The notes beneath the pieces were generated by a model, which ran no database searches, was not told the origin of the DNA, and worked only from the letters and a program-made list of their open reading frames with translations. A program made the position numbers and the translations under genes. Shown here piece by piece: positions 16,571-25,262 of a DNA stretch of 51,866 bases (within the stretch, counting starts at the first letter, position 1; each line of letters opens with the position of its first letter). The DNA comes from JAYZDP01 sp036337765 (GTDB taxonomy: Bacteria; Acidobacteriota; Thermoanaerobaculia; Multivoradales; Multivoraceae). The stretch spans positions 1 through 51,866 of the forward strand of contig JAYZDP010000126.1 in the NCBI GenBank assembly GCA_036337765.1, in the 5' to 3' direction.

Positions 16571-18202
16571 GTGGCGGCAGGCTTGCATCGCACCTGGCGA
16601 GTCGCGCCCGTAGTGGCGCTGGTGCTGATCGGCGGATGCGGTGGGGCGCCGGACGTCTCGCCGCTCGAGGCCGACGTCTGTGCCGCGTTGAGCGAGGCGC
16701 CCCTCGGCCTCGCGACGACGTCGGTGACGATGGCCCAGACCGTGTCGCCTCCGTTCACCGCTCCCGAGAACTTCCGCTCGCGGGAGGCGGTCGTCGACGA
16801 CGTGAGCTTCTGCCGAGTCGCCGCGACCGCGAGCCCGGTCGAGGACTCGGAGATCCGGCTCGAGGTCTGGCTACCCTTGCCGGAGGACTGGAACGGGCGT
16901 TTCCGTGGCATCGGCTCGGGCGGCTCTGCGGGGGCGATCGGTTACGCGCCGCTGGCCGCCGCGGTGGCCGACGGCTACGCCGCTGTCGCGACCGACAACG
17001 GCCACACCTCGACCAGTGGCTTCGACGGCAGTTGGGCTCTCGGCCACCCCGTGAGGATCGTCGACTTCGGACACCGCGCTCAGCACGAAGCCACTGTGGC
17101 CGGCAAGGCGCTGGTGCACGCCTACTACGGCCGCGAGGCCGACTACGCGTACTTCGTCGGCTGCTCCCAGGGTGGTCACCACGCGTTGATGGAGGCGCAA
17201 CGCTATCCGGAGGACTACGACGGCATCGTTGCTGGTGCGCCTGCGAACTATTGGATCGGGCTGATGGTGGCGGAGCTCTGGTCCGGTCTCGCGACCACGC
17301 GCGATCCAGGGCGGGACTTACCTCGCGAGAAGCTGCCTCTGTTGGGCGCAGCAGTCCTCGAGGCCTGCGACGCGGTCGATGGCCTCGAAGATGGGCTCAT
17401 CGATGATCCGCGGGCCTGCGACTTCGATCCGGGGTTGCTTGAATGCGACGGCGGGGCCTCCCCGGACTGCCTGACTGCAGGGCAGGTCGCCGCGGTGCGC
17501 GCGATCTATGCCGGTCCCACTCGCCCGAGCTCGGGTGAGTCGTTGTTTCCGGGCTATGCGTTGTCGAGCGAGTACTTCGATTCCGCCGACGGGCTCGGCG
17601 GCTGGGGGCGCTACTGGGCCGGCATCGAGGAGCCCGGCGGCTCGACGGCCGACTTCATCCGTTACAGCGTTTTCGAGGACCCGGACTACGACCTGGCGGA
17701 CTTCGACTTCGATGCCGACTGGGATCTTGCCAACGAACGCCTCCTGGTCGACGGCGAGACCCTGGGCTCGGCGCTGAACGCCACCGATCCTAATCTCTCG
17801 GCCTTCGCGGGCCGGGGAGGGAAGCTCATCAGCTATCACGGCTGGGCTGATCCGCTGATCACGGCTCACAACGCGGTGGGCTACTTCGAGACGGTGGTTG
17901 CCGCCAACGGCGGACGCGCCGCGGGTGGCTACCTTGCGACGACCGATTTCTACCGTCTCTTCATGGCGCCTGGCGTGGCCCACTGCCGCGGCGGCCCGGG
18001 CCCCGACCAGATCGATCCGGTGTCGGCGCTCGAGGCCTGGGTTGAGAATGGTGTGGCCCCCGAGCGTCTGATCGCCAAGAAGGTCCTCGACGGTGAGGTG
18101 CTCCGGTCTCGACCATTGTGTGTGTATCCACGGGTGGCCCGCTATACCGGTAGCGGCTCGACAGACGACGCGGCAAATTTCCGTTGCGAAGATCCGAGTT
18201 GA
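16571..18202 (+). CDS. Tannase/feruloyl esterase family lipoprotein
   Basis: 543 residues. Lipoprotein signal with lipobox LIGGC near residue 24. Alpha/beta hydrolase of the tannase family: CSQGG (Cys198-Ser199), the acid Asp427 in HGWADPLI, and His471-Cys472 in GVAHCRGG. Together these give the CS-D-HC arrangement in which a disulfide joins the nucleophile and the histidine. The lid contains a DAVDGLEDGLIDDP calcium-binding loop. Family enzymes cleave gallate, feruloyl or similar aromatic esters (and PET monoester in MHETase). The start is a GTG at 16571, 3 bases after the preceding stop. The protein would sit on a membrane facing the periplasm or outside. The VOC gene follows after 58 bases. 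Confidence 0.9.
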   Translation: MAAGLHRTWRVAPVVALVLIGGCGGAPDVSPLEADVCAALSEAPLGLATTSVTMAQTVSPPFTAPENFRSREAVVDDVSFCRVAATASPVEDSEIRLEVWLPLPEDWNGRFRGIGSGGSAGAIGYAPLAAAVADGYAAVATDNGHTSTSGFDGSWALGHPVRIVDFGHRAQHEATVAGKALVHAYYGREADYAYFVGCSQGGHHALMEAQRYPEDYDGIVAGAPANYWIGLMVAELWSGLATTRDPGRDLPREKLPLLGAAVLEACDAVDGLEDGLIDDPRACDFDPGLLECDGGASPDCLTAGQVAAVRAIYAGPTRPSSGESLFPGYALSSEYFDSADGLGGWGRYWAGIEEPGGSTADFIRYSVFEDPDYDLADFDFDADWDLANERLLVDGETLGSALNATDPNLSAFAGRGGKLISYHGWADPLITAHNAVGYFETVVAANGGRAAGGYLATTDFYRLFMAPGVAHCRGGPGPDQIDPVSALEAWVENGVAPERLIAKKVLDGEVLRSRPLCVYPRVARYTGSGSTDDAANFRCEDPS

Positions 18203-18260
18203 GTCTACGGGAGGAGAGTTGACGGCGAGTGGCTGGTTACGAACAAGGAGGGCTGAAGCC

Positions 18261-18680
18261 ATGGCAGACGCGAAACCGATGAAGCTCCACCACGTGAGTC
18301 TGGCCGTCAACGACGCCAAGGCTGTGGCCGAGACGTGGGAGAAAGTCCTTGGCATCGGTCCCTGGAAACTCAACGCTGAAATGGGAGGCGTCGACGCCAA
18401 AGGACGCAACTGGAAGGCGAACGAGTACTGGGCCCAGATCGGCGACACGGTGATCGAGCTGATCGAGCCGCTCGAGGGCCGCATCGTGCAGTCGCGCTAC
18501 CTCGACGAGACCGGTCCCGGGGTCCACCACATGGCCTTCGAGGTCGAGAGCGTCGAGGAGACCCTGGCGCACATGCTCGAGAACGGCGCCGAGCTGGTTT
18601 TTCACGAGCCCGGAAACAACTGGGCCTACCTGCGTACCGGCGGCCCAGACGGCGTCATCGTAGAGATCTCACAGCACTAG
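18261..18680 (+). CDS. VOC family protein, methylmalonyl-CoA epimerase-like
   Basis: 139 residues in two beta-alpha-beta-beta-beta modules. KLHHVSLAVNDAKAVAETWEKVL opens the first and GVHHMAFEVESVEETLAHML the second. Metal ligands expected in this fold are present as His in LHHV, Glu in IELIEPL, His in VHHMAF and Glu in VIVEIS. This pattern resembles methylmalonyl-CoA epimerase and related lactoylglutathione lyases, but the substrate is not certain. AAGGAGGG lies 8 bases before the ATG. Last gene of the run 16034-18680; its TAG stop is inside the arm of repeat copy 2. Confidence 0.8.
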   Translation: MADAKPMKLHHVSLAVNDAKAVAETWEKVLGIGPWKLNAEMGGVDAKGRNWKANEYWAQIGDTVIELIEPLEGRIVQSRYLDETGPGVHHMAFEVESVEETLAHMLENGAELVFHEPGNNWAYLRTGGPDGVIVEISQH

Positions 18681-18810
18681 CGGGGGCCGCGGTGGTCACG
18701 GCGGTGCGGACAGCCATACTTGTACGCGCTCATACCGCGACCCCCGCTAGCATGCCTTCCCTCCGGGGGGCGCACGCCGCCCTGTGCTCCGGCAGAGCAC
18801 AGGCCCGGAG
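18677..18810 (-). repeat. Two-hairpin dispersed repeat, copy 2 (inverted)
   Basis: Same element as at 15203 and 35582, on the opposite strand. Arms CTAGCGGGGGCCGCGGT at 18677-18693 and its near-complement at 18734-18750 are separated by about 40 bases. On the minus strand the single arm mismatch becomes a G-U pair. The core shared with the other copies, GCGCCCCCCGGAGGGA, is at 18773-18758. This copy has an extra hairpin (CTGTGCTC/GAGCACAG, 18782-18802) inside hairpin 1, whose outer stem CTCCGGG/CCCGGAG is kept. The TAG of the VOC gene (18678-18680) forms part of the arm. It lies between the convergent VOC and GNAT genes. Confidence 0.85.
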
Positions 18811-18839
18811 CCCGGGGACGCGTTTGGGCTTGCGGGCTT

Positions 18840-19787
18840 TCAGAAGCGGTCGGAGAGCCAGAAGTGGGTGCCGGGCTGGCGCACCAGGACGTCGATGAGG
18901 GCTTCGTCGTCGCCCTCGATACCTGCCAGGTCTTGGAGCGCCGGTAGATCGAGAACGCGCCACATCGGGGCTGGATCGCGGTGCCTCTCTACCTCTAGGC
19001 CGAGCTCGATGAGGGCCGCGTCGAGCGCAGGCGCCGGGCTTCGGATGAGAAGGCGGCGGCGACCCTGGGTCATCGAGGCGATGAGCGCGGCGAGCGAGTC
19101 GAGCTCGCCCGGCATGGAGGCGTGCTCCATGATCTGGCACGCGGCCATCTGCAGGTGTCGGGCGTAGGCGACGATGCGTCCATCGCGCTCCACCACGCGG
19201 AAGTCCTCGCCCTCGGCTCCGGCGTAGCGCAGCTGGCCGTGCCAGTAGCTCTCGTTGCGGATTGTGGAGCCGGGTCGATTGGCATTGTCCTGGTCGTAGA
19301 TCGCCATGACCTCGGCTAGGTCTGCGTCGTCGAACCGGCGTGTCGAGAGATCGTTGGCGGGACCGCGAAAGGCGGCGCCACGGCGGTAGCTGTTCAGATC
19401 CATGAAGGCCCGGATCCACCCGAGTTTGCTGTAGAAGCGCGTGATGCCAGTGAAGAGAAGCGCCAGAGGCATGCCTCGATCTCGCATTCGCGGCTCCGAG
19501 CGCTTGAGTAGTTCACTGGCCAGGCCGCGGCCGCGGAAGTCGGGATGCGTGGCTACGCTGCCGATGCCGCCGAGGTGGACCTCGCGTCCGAAGAGGTAAA
19601 TGCGCTTGTCGAAGATCTGCACGCACGACACCGGCCTAGTACCGTCGAGGGCCAGCAGAAAGTCGCCGGGCCCGAACAGCGGGTCGTGGTCCATATAGCG
19701 GGCGAAGAGCGTCCGGAGATCGAAGGCGCCCTCGAGCAGATCGAGCACCGCCTCGCGCTCGCTGGCTCGCATCGGACGGATCTCCAT
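18840..19787 (-). CDS. GNAT family N-acetyltransferase (Eis-like)
   Basis: 315 residues. The N-terminal GNAT fold begins IRPMRASEREAVLDLLEGAF and has the acetyl-CoA pyrophosphate loop in VATHPDFRGRGLASELL (about residues 80-95), followed by LALLFTGITRFYSKLGW typical of the Eis type. A second GNAT-like half follows (about 140-315). The sterol-carrier-like third domain of long Eis proteins is not evident. Family members acetylate amines of antibiotics, lysines or small molecules; substrate unknown. The ATG at 19787 has a weak upstream binding site, so the start is less certain. A longer frame to 20201 is out of phase with any known domain. Divergent from the SNF2 gene. Confidence 0.8.
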   Translation of the reverse strand: MEIRPMRASEREAVLDLLEGAFDLRTLFARYMDHDPLFGPGDFLLALDGTRPVSCVQIFDKRIYLFGREVHLGGIGSVATHPDFRGRGLASELLKRSEPRMRDRGMPLALLFTGITRFYSKLGWIRAFMDLNSYRRGAAFRGPANDLSTRRFDDADLAEVMAIYDQDNANRPGSTIRNESYWHGQLRYAGAEGEDFRVVERDGRIVAYARHLQMAACQIMEHASMPGELDSLAALIASMTQGRRRLLIRSPAPALDAALIELGLEVERHRDPAPMWRVLDLPALQDLAGIEGDDEALIDVLVRQPGTHFWLSDRF

Positions 19788-20113
19788 GAGGGCTCGAACT
19801 GTGCCACGAAGACGGGTGAGAAAACGGGAGTCGCATCGATTCGCTCGTCGATATAAGCTATGCAGGTCTGGTGGCCACTCACATAGGTGGGTCGCCGTTG
19901 GAGAAAAGCGGAAAGGCCAGGACAAACGACTCCCTAGCGTGGGTCGCGTGCGGCCCTCGGGCCGAGTGGAGCGCGCACCACGAGCAGGCCGCCGCGTAGC
20001 GCCGAGTTTGCTTCGTGCGAAGACGCTTCGGGAATAGCGGGTTCTGACCAGTTTTCGACCGCGTCGCCGCTGGCGACCGGCGCCCGCCGGGCTCGACGTT
20101 CCCTGAAGGACGA
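19788..20113. other. 326-base divergent intergenic region, nothing identified
   Basis: The region separates the GNAT gene from the SNF2 gene and must hold both promoters. I see small hairpins such as CTTCG-TG-CGAAG near 20018 but no riboswitch, sRNA or tRNA I can name. It is less GC-rich around 19800-19870 and 19905-19930, where promoters might lie. A structured-RNA search could not be run. Confidence 0.4.
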
Positions 20114-23100
20114 ATGACAGAACCGAATGAGCAAAACGCGCGTCCGCGCAAGCGCCGTCGTCGCCGGGGTCGCGCCAGGCCCGACGAGGGGCCGGTGCCA
20201 CTCCTGAAGCGCAGCTTCTCTCACTTCGACGAATCCGATCGCGATCGTGGCCAGGGCTACTTCGAGGATGGCCGTGTCGAGCTCGAGATCGACGGCGTCC
20301 GCGCTTGCGCCCGTGTCCAGGGAACCGACAAGGAGTCCTACGCGGTTGGCGTCGACTGGTCGCAGGTCGCGGAGCGTCGCGCTCTGCACGCCTTCTGCGA
20401 GTGCCCGCGCTTCATCGGCGGGAAGGCCTGCAAGCACCTCTGGGCGACGCTCCTTGCTCTGGCGGAGCATGGGCCGGACAGCTACCCGCCCGGGCGCAAC
20501 CGGGTCGGCCTGCGTAAGGATCGTGCCGGAGCGTGGCCGGAGCTCGGTGTGGAGGAGACGGCCGCCAACGCCCCGGTGGTGCGGCGGCGGACTTCTCGTA
20601 GTCGTCGCGGCCGCCGCAATGCACGCACGGGCGCGGATCGGGGAGGAGCTTGGCGTACACAGTTGGCCGCTCTCGGCGAGACGAAGTCCGAGCACGTTGG
20701 CCACGAGCAGGTGGAGGAAGCGCGCCTGCTGATCAACACTTCGGCGAGCCTGGGCTCACCGGGGATGGTGATCGACATCTTCGAGCAGCGTGACGACGAC
20801 AACGGCGCGTTGAAGGTTCGTCGGGCGAGGCTCGACCCGGGTGCGCTGGAGGACATCCTGCAGCCGTCCGCCACCGGCGACGATCGTCGCTTGACCGTGA
20901 TCACCACGCTCTCCGAGGAAAAGAGCGGGGCGAGGGCGCGAAGCGGTCGGGGCCGCGCTCGCCAGGGCGCCGGTCGAGGTGGGGATCTGCGTCGCTTCCG
21001 TCTGCCGCCGCAGATATACGAGTCGGTGATTCCGAGCCTGTGCGACCGGGGTGTGCTGGGCTGGTGGGACGGCCGGCCGCGCGGCGATCGCAATCTCCTG
21101 AACTGGGACGACGGCGACCCCTGGCAGCTGGTCCTGCGCCTCGAGGGGGCCGAGGGGACGATGAGTCTGCAGGGTCGGCTCGAGCGCGCCGAAGAACGCC
21201 TGCCGTTGACCGCGCCCCTGTTGATCCTTCCTTTCAGGCGCAACACCAATGGTGTCTCGGGGCTCGCGCTGGTTGTGTTTCAGGACTCGATCGCGCGTCT
21301 CGAGGTGCGCCAGGAGCGCGATCTGGCATGGATCGAGCGCCTCCGTGAGGTGGGCGAGATCGTCATTCCCAACGAGGACCTGGGCGAGGCGCTCACCGCG
21401 CTGCTGGAGATTCCGGACCTTCCCGAGATCGAGACCACCGACGAGACCAAGCTGTCACAGGAGGAGGGCGTCCTCGAGCCGCACTTGATGCTCGAAGCCG
21501 ATCCGATCGGAATCGGGCCCGATCCGCCGCTGTTGGCGCGCCTGTCCTTCGGCTACGGAGAGGTGGAGATCAGCGCCGACGATCCGCGGCCGACGATCAT
21601 CGACGGAGTTCAGGGTAAGTTCCTACGTCGTGATCTCGACGGCGAGCACGCCGCACTTGTACGCCTGCTCGAGAACGGTGTAAGGCCGGTGTCGTCGGGT
21701 CGCGGGCACGAGCTCGAGGTCCCGACCGACCAGCTGCCGATGGTCGCCGAGCCTCTTCTCGCCGAGGGCTGGTCGGTCGAACTGCGCGGGGTGTCGTTGC
21801 GCTCGGCGAGCCCGGGGTCGATGCGGGTCGAGACCGGGCTCGACTGGTTCGAGGTCCAGGGTGGCGCCGAGTTCGACGGCAATCCAGTCGAGCTCAAGGA
21901 GATCCTTCAGGCCGTGGCCTCGGGTAGCCGTTTCGTCGAGCTGGAGGACGGCTCTCAGGGCCTCCTGCCGCAGTCGTGGATGGAGACCTACCAGTCGCTC
22001 TCGAAGCTGTCCCAGGAGGGCGACGACGAGTCGCTGTGCTTCCTGCCCTCCCAGGCCCTGCTCGTCGACGCCCAGCTGGCGGTGCTGCCGGGAATCGACG
22101 TCGACAAGAAGTTCGCCGAACTGCGCGACAAGCTGCGCTCGCTCGGCAGCATCACCGCGAAGAAGGAGCCGCGCGGCTTCAAGGGAACGCTGCGCGACTA
22201 TCAGCGGGATGGTCTGGGCTGGCTCGAATTCTTGCGGGAGTTCAGCCTCGGCGGGGTGCTCGCCGACGACATGGGTCTGGGCAAGACCGTGCAGGTGCTG
22301 GCGCTGCTGCGCGCGAACCGAACGCCGGCACGGACCACGGGCCTGCCGTCGCTGGTCGTCGCACCGCGCAGCCTGCTCTACAACTGGGTGGAGGAGGCCG
22401 AGCGTTTCACGCCGACGTTGAAGTTCGAGGAGTACCGCGGCCCCGGTCGGGAGAAGCTGCGCAAGAAGCTCGCGAAGATCGACGTTCTGGTCACGACCTA
22501 CGGCACCTTGAGGCGGGACATCGACTGGTTGTCGACGGTCGAGTTCGACACCGTCATCCTCGACGAGGCGCAGGCGATCAAGAACCAGGACTCGCAGTCG
22601 GCCAAGGCGAGCCGGTTGCTACGGGCCCGCAACCGCCTGGCGCTGACCGGCACTCCGATCGAGAACCATCTCGGCGAGCTCGGCTCGCTGTTCGAGTTCC
22701 TCAATCCTGGCCTGCTTGGCAAGCTGCCCCGGCTCGGTGCACTGCGCGGTGCTCGCACCGCGTCGAAGGAGGAGCTGACGCTCATCGCCCAGGGCACGCG
22801 CCCCTTCATCCTGCGGCGCAAGAAGGAAGATGTCCTCAAGGACCTGCCGCCCAAGACCGAGCAGGTGCTCTACTGTTCGCTGCGCCCCGAGCAGCGCGAG
22901 CTCTACGACAAGCTGCGCGCCGGCTACCAGGCGAGTCTGCTGAACGAGGTGGACCTCGAGGGGGTGACCGGCTTTTCGATGCAGGTGCTAGAGGCGCTGC
23001 TGCGCCTGCGCCAGGTCGCCTGTCACCCGGGTCTTGTCAACACCGAGTGGGAGCAAGCCGGCTCGGCGAAGATGGAGGCTCTCTTTGAGCAGGTCGCAGA

Positions 23101-23569
23101 GGTTTTGGAGGAGGGGCACAAGCTCCTGATCTTCTCCCAGTTCACGAAGCTCCTGGCATACGTGCGGACCCACTTCGACGACTCGGACATTCCCTATGCG
23201 TACCTCGACGGCAAGACTCGTGATCGCAAGGAGGTCGTTGATCGCTTTCAGACCGACGACGACTGCAACGTCTTTCTCATCAGCCTGAAAGCGGGGGGTC
23301 TCGGCCTCAATCTGACAGCGGCTGAGTACGTCTTTCTGCTCGACCCATGGTGGAACCCGGCGGTCGAGGCTCAGGCCATCGATCGTGCGCACCGGATCGG
23401 TCAGACCCAGCCGGTCTTCTCCTACCGTCTGATAGCGCGCGACACCGTCGAAGAGCGAATGGTCGAGTTGCAGCAGTCGAAGCGCGAGCTCGCGGACAGT
23501 GTGCTCGAGGGCGACGCGATCCCGCTACGCGACCTGACCGCTGACGATCTCCGCAAGCTGTTCAGCTAG
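20114..23569 (+). CDS. SNF2-family DEAD/DEAH helicase with SWIM zinc finger
   Basis: 1151 residues. A basic N-terminus (RKRRRRRGRAR) precedes a SWIM finger (Cys95, Cys97, Cys106, His108 in CECPRF...KACKH) and a long middle region without named domains. The SNF2 ATPase follows: motif I DDMGLGKT (718-725), motif II DEAQ (817-820), ALTGTPIENH (motif III), and the C-terminal half with GLGLNLTAAE, DPWWNPAVEAQAIDRAHRIG and VEERM. Bacterial members of this layout are thought to remodel protein-DNA complexes such as RNA polymerase; their roles are poorly known. The start is ATG 20114 after GAAGGA. It stands alone, without methylase or nuclease partners, so a defence role is not supported. Its TAG stop shares one CTAG with the stop of the convergent cytochrome gene. 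Confidence 0.93.
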   Translation: MTEPNEQNARPRKRRRRRGRARPDEGPVPLLKRSFSHFDESDRDRGQGYFEDGRVELEIDGVRACARVQGTDKESYAVGVDWSQVAERRALHAFCECPRFIGGKACKHLWATLLALAEHGPDSYPPGRNRVGLRKDRAGAWPELGVEETAANAPVVRRRTSRSRRGRRNARTGADRGGAWRTQLAALGETKSEHVGHEQVEEARLLINTSASLGSPGMVIDIFEQRDDDNGALKVRRARLDPGALEDILQPSATGDDRRLTVITTLSEEKSGARARSGRGRARQGAGRGGDLRRFRLPPQIYESVIPSLCDRGVLGWWDGRPRGDRNLLNWDDGDPWQLVLRLEGAEGTMSLQGRLERAEERLPLTAPLLILPFRRNTNGVSGLALVVFQDSIARLEVRQERDLAWIERLREVGEIVIPNEDLGEALTALLEIPDLPEIETTDETKLSQEEGVLEPHLMLEADPIGIGPDPPLLARLSFGYGEVEISADDPRPTIIDGVQGKFLRRDLDGEHAALVRLLENGVRPVSSGRGHELEVPTDQLPMVAEPLLAEGWSVELRGVSLRSASPGSMRVETGLDWFEVQGGAEFDGNPVELKEILQAVASGSRFVELEDGSQGLLPQSWMETYQSLSKLSQEGDDESLCFLPSQALLVDAQLAVLPGIDVDKKFAELRDKLRSLGSITAKKEPRGFKGTLRDYQRDGLGWLEFLREFSLGGVLADDMGLGKTVQVLALLRANRTPARTTGLPSLVVAPRSLLYNWVEEAERFTPTLKFEEYRGPGREKLRKKLAKIDVLVTTYGTLRRDIDWLSTVEFDTVILDEAQAIKNQDSQSAKASRLLRARNRLALTGTPIENHLGELGSLFEFLNPGLLGKLPRLGALRGARTASKEELTLIAQGTRPFILRRKKEDVLKDLPPKTEQVLYCSLRPEQRELYDKLRAGYQASLLNEVDLEGVTGFSMQVLEALLRLRQVACHPGLVNTEWEQAGSAKMEALFEQVAEVLEEGHKLLIFSQFTKLLAYVRTHFDDSDIPYAYLDGKTRDRKEVVDRFQTDDDCNVFLISLKAGGLGLNLTAAEYVFLLDPWWNPAVEAQAIDRAHRIGQTQPVFSYRLIARDTVEERMVELQQSKRELADSVLEGDAIPLRDLTADDLRKLFS

Positions 23570-23907
23570 CGGGCCGGCGGCAGCAGGTGGTCGGGAAGCG
23601 GCGGTCGCCGCTGCCGCGACGTTTTGGGACCGTAGTTCGTGGCCAGGTAGTCGAGCACTCCGCGCTCGACCTGCTCATCGAGAGGCTCCATTTCCTGGAC
23701 GCTCGTCATCCACTCGAGCAGCCCACGCCACTCCTCGCGCCGGGCTCGGGTCTGGCGGATCAGGGAGGCGTCGTGGCATTCGGTGCAGTGCTGTACGACG
23801 TCGGCGAAACCCCGCGCCTTCACGAGCCCGGTATCTGGATCGGTCTCTTGGCCAGCTAACGCCCCGGTCACCAGCGCCACGGCGAACCAAGCGGTCGGCA
23901 CGCGCAT
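23566..23907 (-). CDS. Small c-type cytochrome, partner of the sulfite dehydrogenase-like enzyme
   Basis: 113 residues; signal peptide about 1-19 (ALAGQ). One haem motif CTECH (Cys41 to His45). Methionine 68 or 73 (MTSVQEM) may be the distal ligand. The size and the position directly after a Moco enzyme match the SorB-type cytochrome subunit of sulfite dehydrogenase, although sequence proof is weak. Its ATG overlaps the stop of the Moco gene in TGATG, indicating translational coupling. The stop codon lies in the CTAG shared with the SNF2 gene. Confidence 0.78.
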   Translation of the reverse strand: MRVPTAWFAVALVTGALAGQETDPDTGLVKARGFADVVQHCTECHDASLIRQTRARREEWRGLLEWMTSVQEMEPLDEQVERGVLDYLATNYGPKTSRQRRPPLPDHLLPPAR

Positions 23908-25154
23908 CAAGCGCGGACCCGCAACGCGATGCGATGACAGGCGTTGTTGAGGTAGCCGCGAGGGTTCCAGCCGGGTACCACCATGGGCTGCGCATCGCCT
24001 GCGTCGTCGGTCGCGCGCGCCCAGATCTCGTAGTAGCCCGGGCCGGGAGGGTCGATGCGCGTCCGCCAGTGCTGCCACGCGAGACGGTTGACGGGCGGGT
24101 CGAGCTCGCACGGGCTCCAGGTTTGGCCGAAGTCGATCGAGCACGCCATCGAGGCCACCGCCCGCTCGCCGGCCCATGCATGACCTCGCACGTCAAGGGG
24201 GCGGCCTGGCCTCTGAACGAGGCCCGAGCGCGGTGAGGTGATGAGCGACTTGACGGGCATCGACTCGATGATGCACATGTCGCTCGGCTCGACGGTCGAG
24301 CCTGGCGCGACTGGTTTGCAGGGGACCTTGTAGGACATGCCCGTCATCTTCGGTCCGTCGTGGATCCGGTCGCGCACCACCAGCCGCGAGACCCACTTGC
24401 CCGACGCCGAGCCTGGAAATCCTCCTGCCACGAGCCGTAGGGGTCCGCCGTGCACTGTTGCCAGCGGCTCGTCGTTCATCGCCCAGGCGAGCATCGTTTC
24501 GGCCTGCATGGCCTTCTCGATCGGGAACCCTCGAGAGATGGGAACCGCTCGTGGATCGCCGTTGAGGTGGGTGTCGGTGCCGTAGTAGCCGACGTAGACC
24601 GCGTCGTCGCGTACACCGGCGCGGGCAAGGACGTCTCTCAGTCGTACTCCGGTCCATCTCGGGCAGCCGATGGCGCCAGTGGTCCACTGGTTGCCGCTCG
24701 CAGCCGGTTGGAACTCGCTGCGGCCGTTGCCGCCGCACTCGAGCTGGAGCTGCAGGGTGTGGACCTCGAAGGTCTCGCGTAGCTCAGCCAACGAGAGGCC
24801 GACGGACCGCTCGACCGCTTCGCCGGCGAGTTGCAGGGTCCACTTCGCCGGGTCGGCGCCGATGGGGGCGACGCCGTTGTGGCGCACGAACATCCGGCTG
24901 GCTGGCGTGACGGCGTCGTCGAGCAGGTGGGCCGGCGTCTCGGCGCAGAGTGGGTTTTGGGAGAGCACCACGATCCCCGGGTCTTTTCCCTCGAGCGTCG
25001 CCGGGGGCTGTTGCGCCGTCGCAGCCTGTCCGGCACCGCGAAGTCCACGGTCGCCGATCCACGCTCCGGCAGCGAGAAGCGCCGAGCGAGTCAGAAATCG
25101 GCGCCTGTCTAGGCCACCTGCCGAGCTCCCGAGGCCCTGGTGGCGCTCATGCAT
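23907..25154 (-). CDS. Sulfite oxidase-type molybdopterin enzyme (SorA/SoxC-like), Tat-exported
   Basis: 415 residues. A Tat signal (DRRRFLTRSALLAAGAW, residues 16-32) is followed by the Moco domain with the molybdenum-binding cysteine Cys140 in QLECGGNGR, then GAIGCPRWTGVRLRDVL and GYYGTD. The C-terminal Mo-co dimerisation domain (about 300-415) has HAWAGERAVASMACSIDFG and YEIWARATDDAG. Enzymes of this family oxidise sulfite or related sulfur compounds in the periplasm and pass electrons to cytochrome c, here most likely the overlapping downstream gene. The start is the ATG at 25154 with GGGGAG 6 bases upstream. Divergent from the PQQ lipoprotein gene. Confidence 0.88.
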   Translation of the reverse strand: MHERHQGLGSSAGGLDRRRFLTRSALLAAGAWIGDRGLRGAGQAATAQQPPATLEGKDPGIVVLSQNPLCAETPAHLLDDAVTPASRMFVRHNGVAPIGADPAKWTLQLAGEAVERSVGLSLAELRETFEVHTLQLQLECGGNGRSEFQPAASGNQWTTGAIGCPRWTGVRLRDVLARAGVRDDAVYVGYYGTDTHLNGDPRAVPISRGFPIEKAMQAETMLAWAMNDEPLATVHGGPLRLVAGGFPGSASGKWVSRLVVRDRIHDGPKMTGMSYKVPCKPVAPGSTVEPSDMCIIESMPVKSLITSPRSGLVQRPGRPLDVRGHAWAGERAVASMACSIDFGQTWSPCELDPPVNRLAWQHWRTRIDPPGPGYYEIWARATDDAGDAQPMVVPGWNPRGYLNNACHRIALRVRA

Positions 25155-25262
25155 GTATGTCTCCCCGTGATTGGAGTCAACAGACTACAGGTCGCCGTAC
25201 GCGGTCGCCAGCGGATACGATGCCGGACTCAGGTCCAGCTCGGATGGAAGGAGAGTGTCGCT

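Noticed and set aside
19788..20113. Possible structured RNA or riboswitch in the long divergent gap
   Set aside because: I could match no conserved core of known riboswitches, 6S RNA, tmRNA or RNase P; only short hairpins common in GC-rich DNA.
20114..23569. SNF2 helicase as part of a phage-defence island
   Set aside because: No methyltransferase, nuclease, PLD or other defence partner is adjacent; neighbours are metabolic. The SWIM-SNF2 layout is usual for housekeeping-like RapA/HepA relatives.
23566..23640. Fourth copy of the two-hairpin repeat at the SNF2 stop
   Set aside because: GCTAGCGGG matches the arm for nine bases, but the second arm, the 39-base loop and the GCGCCCCCCGGAGGGA core are absent.
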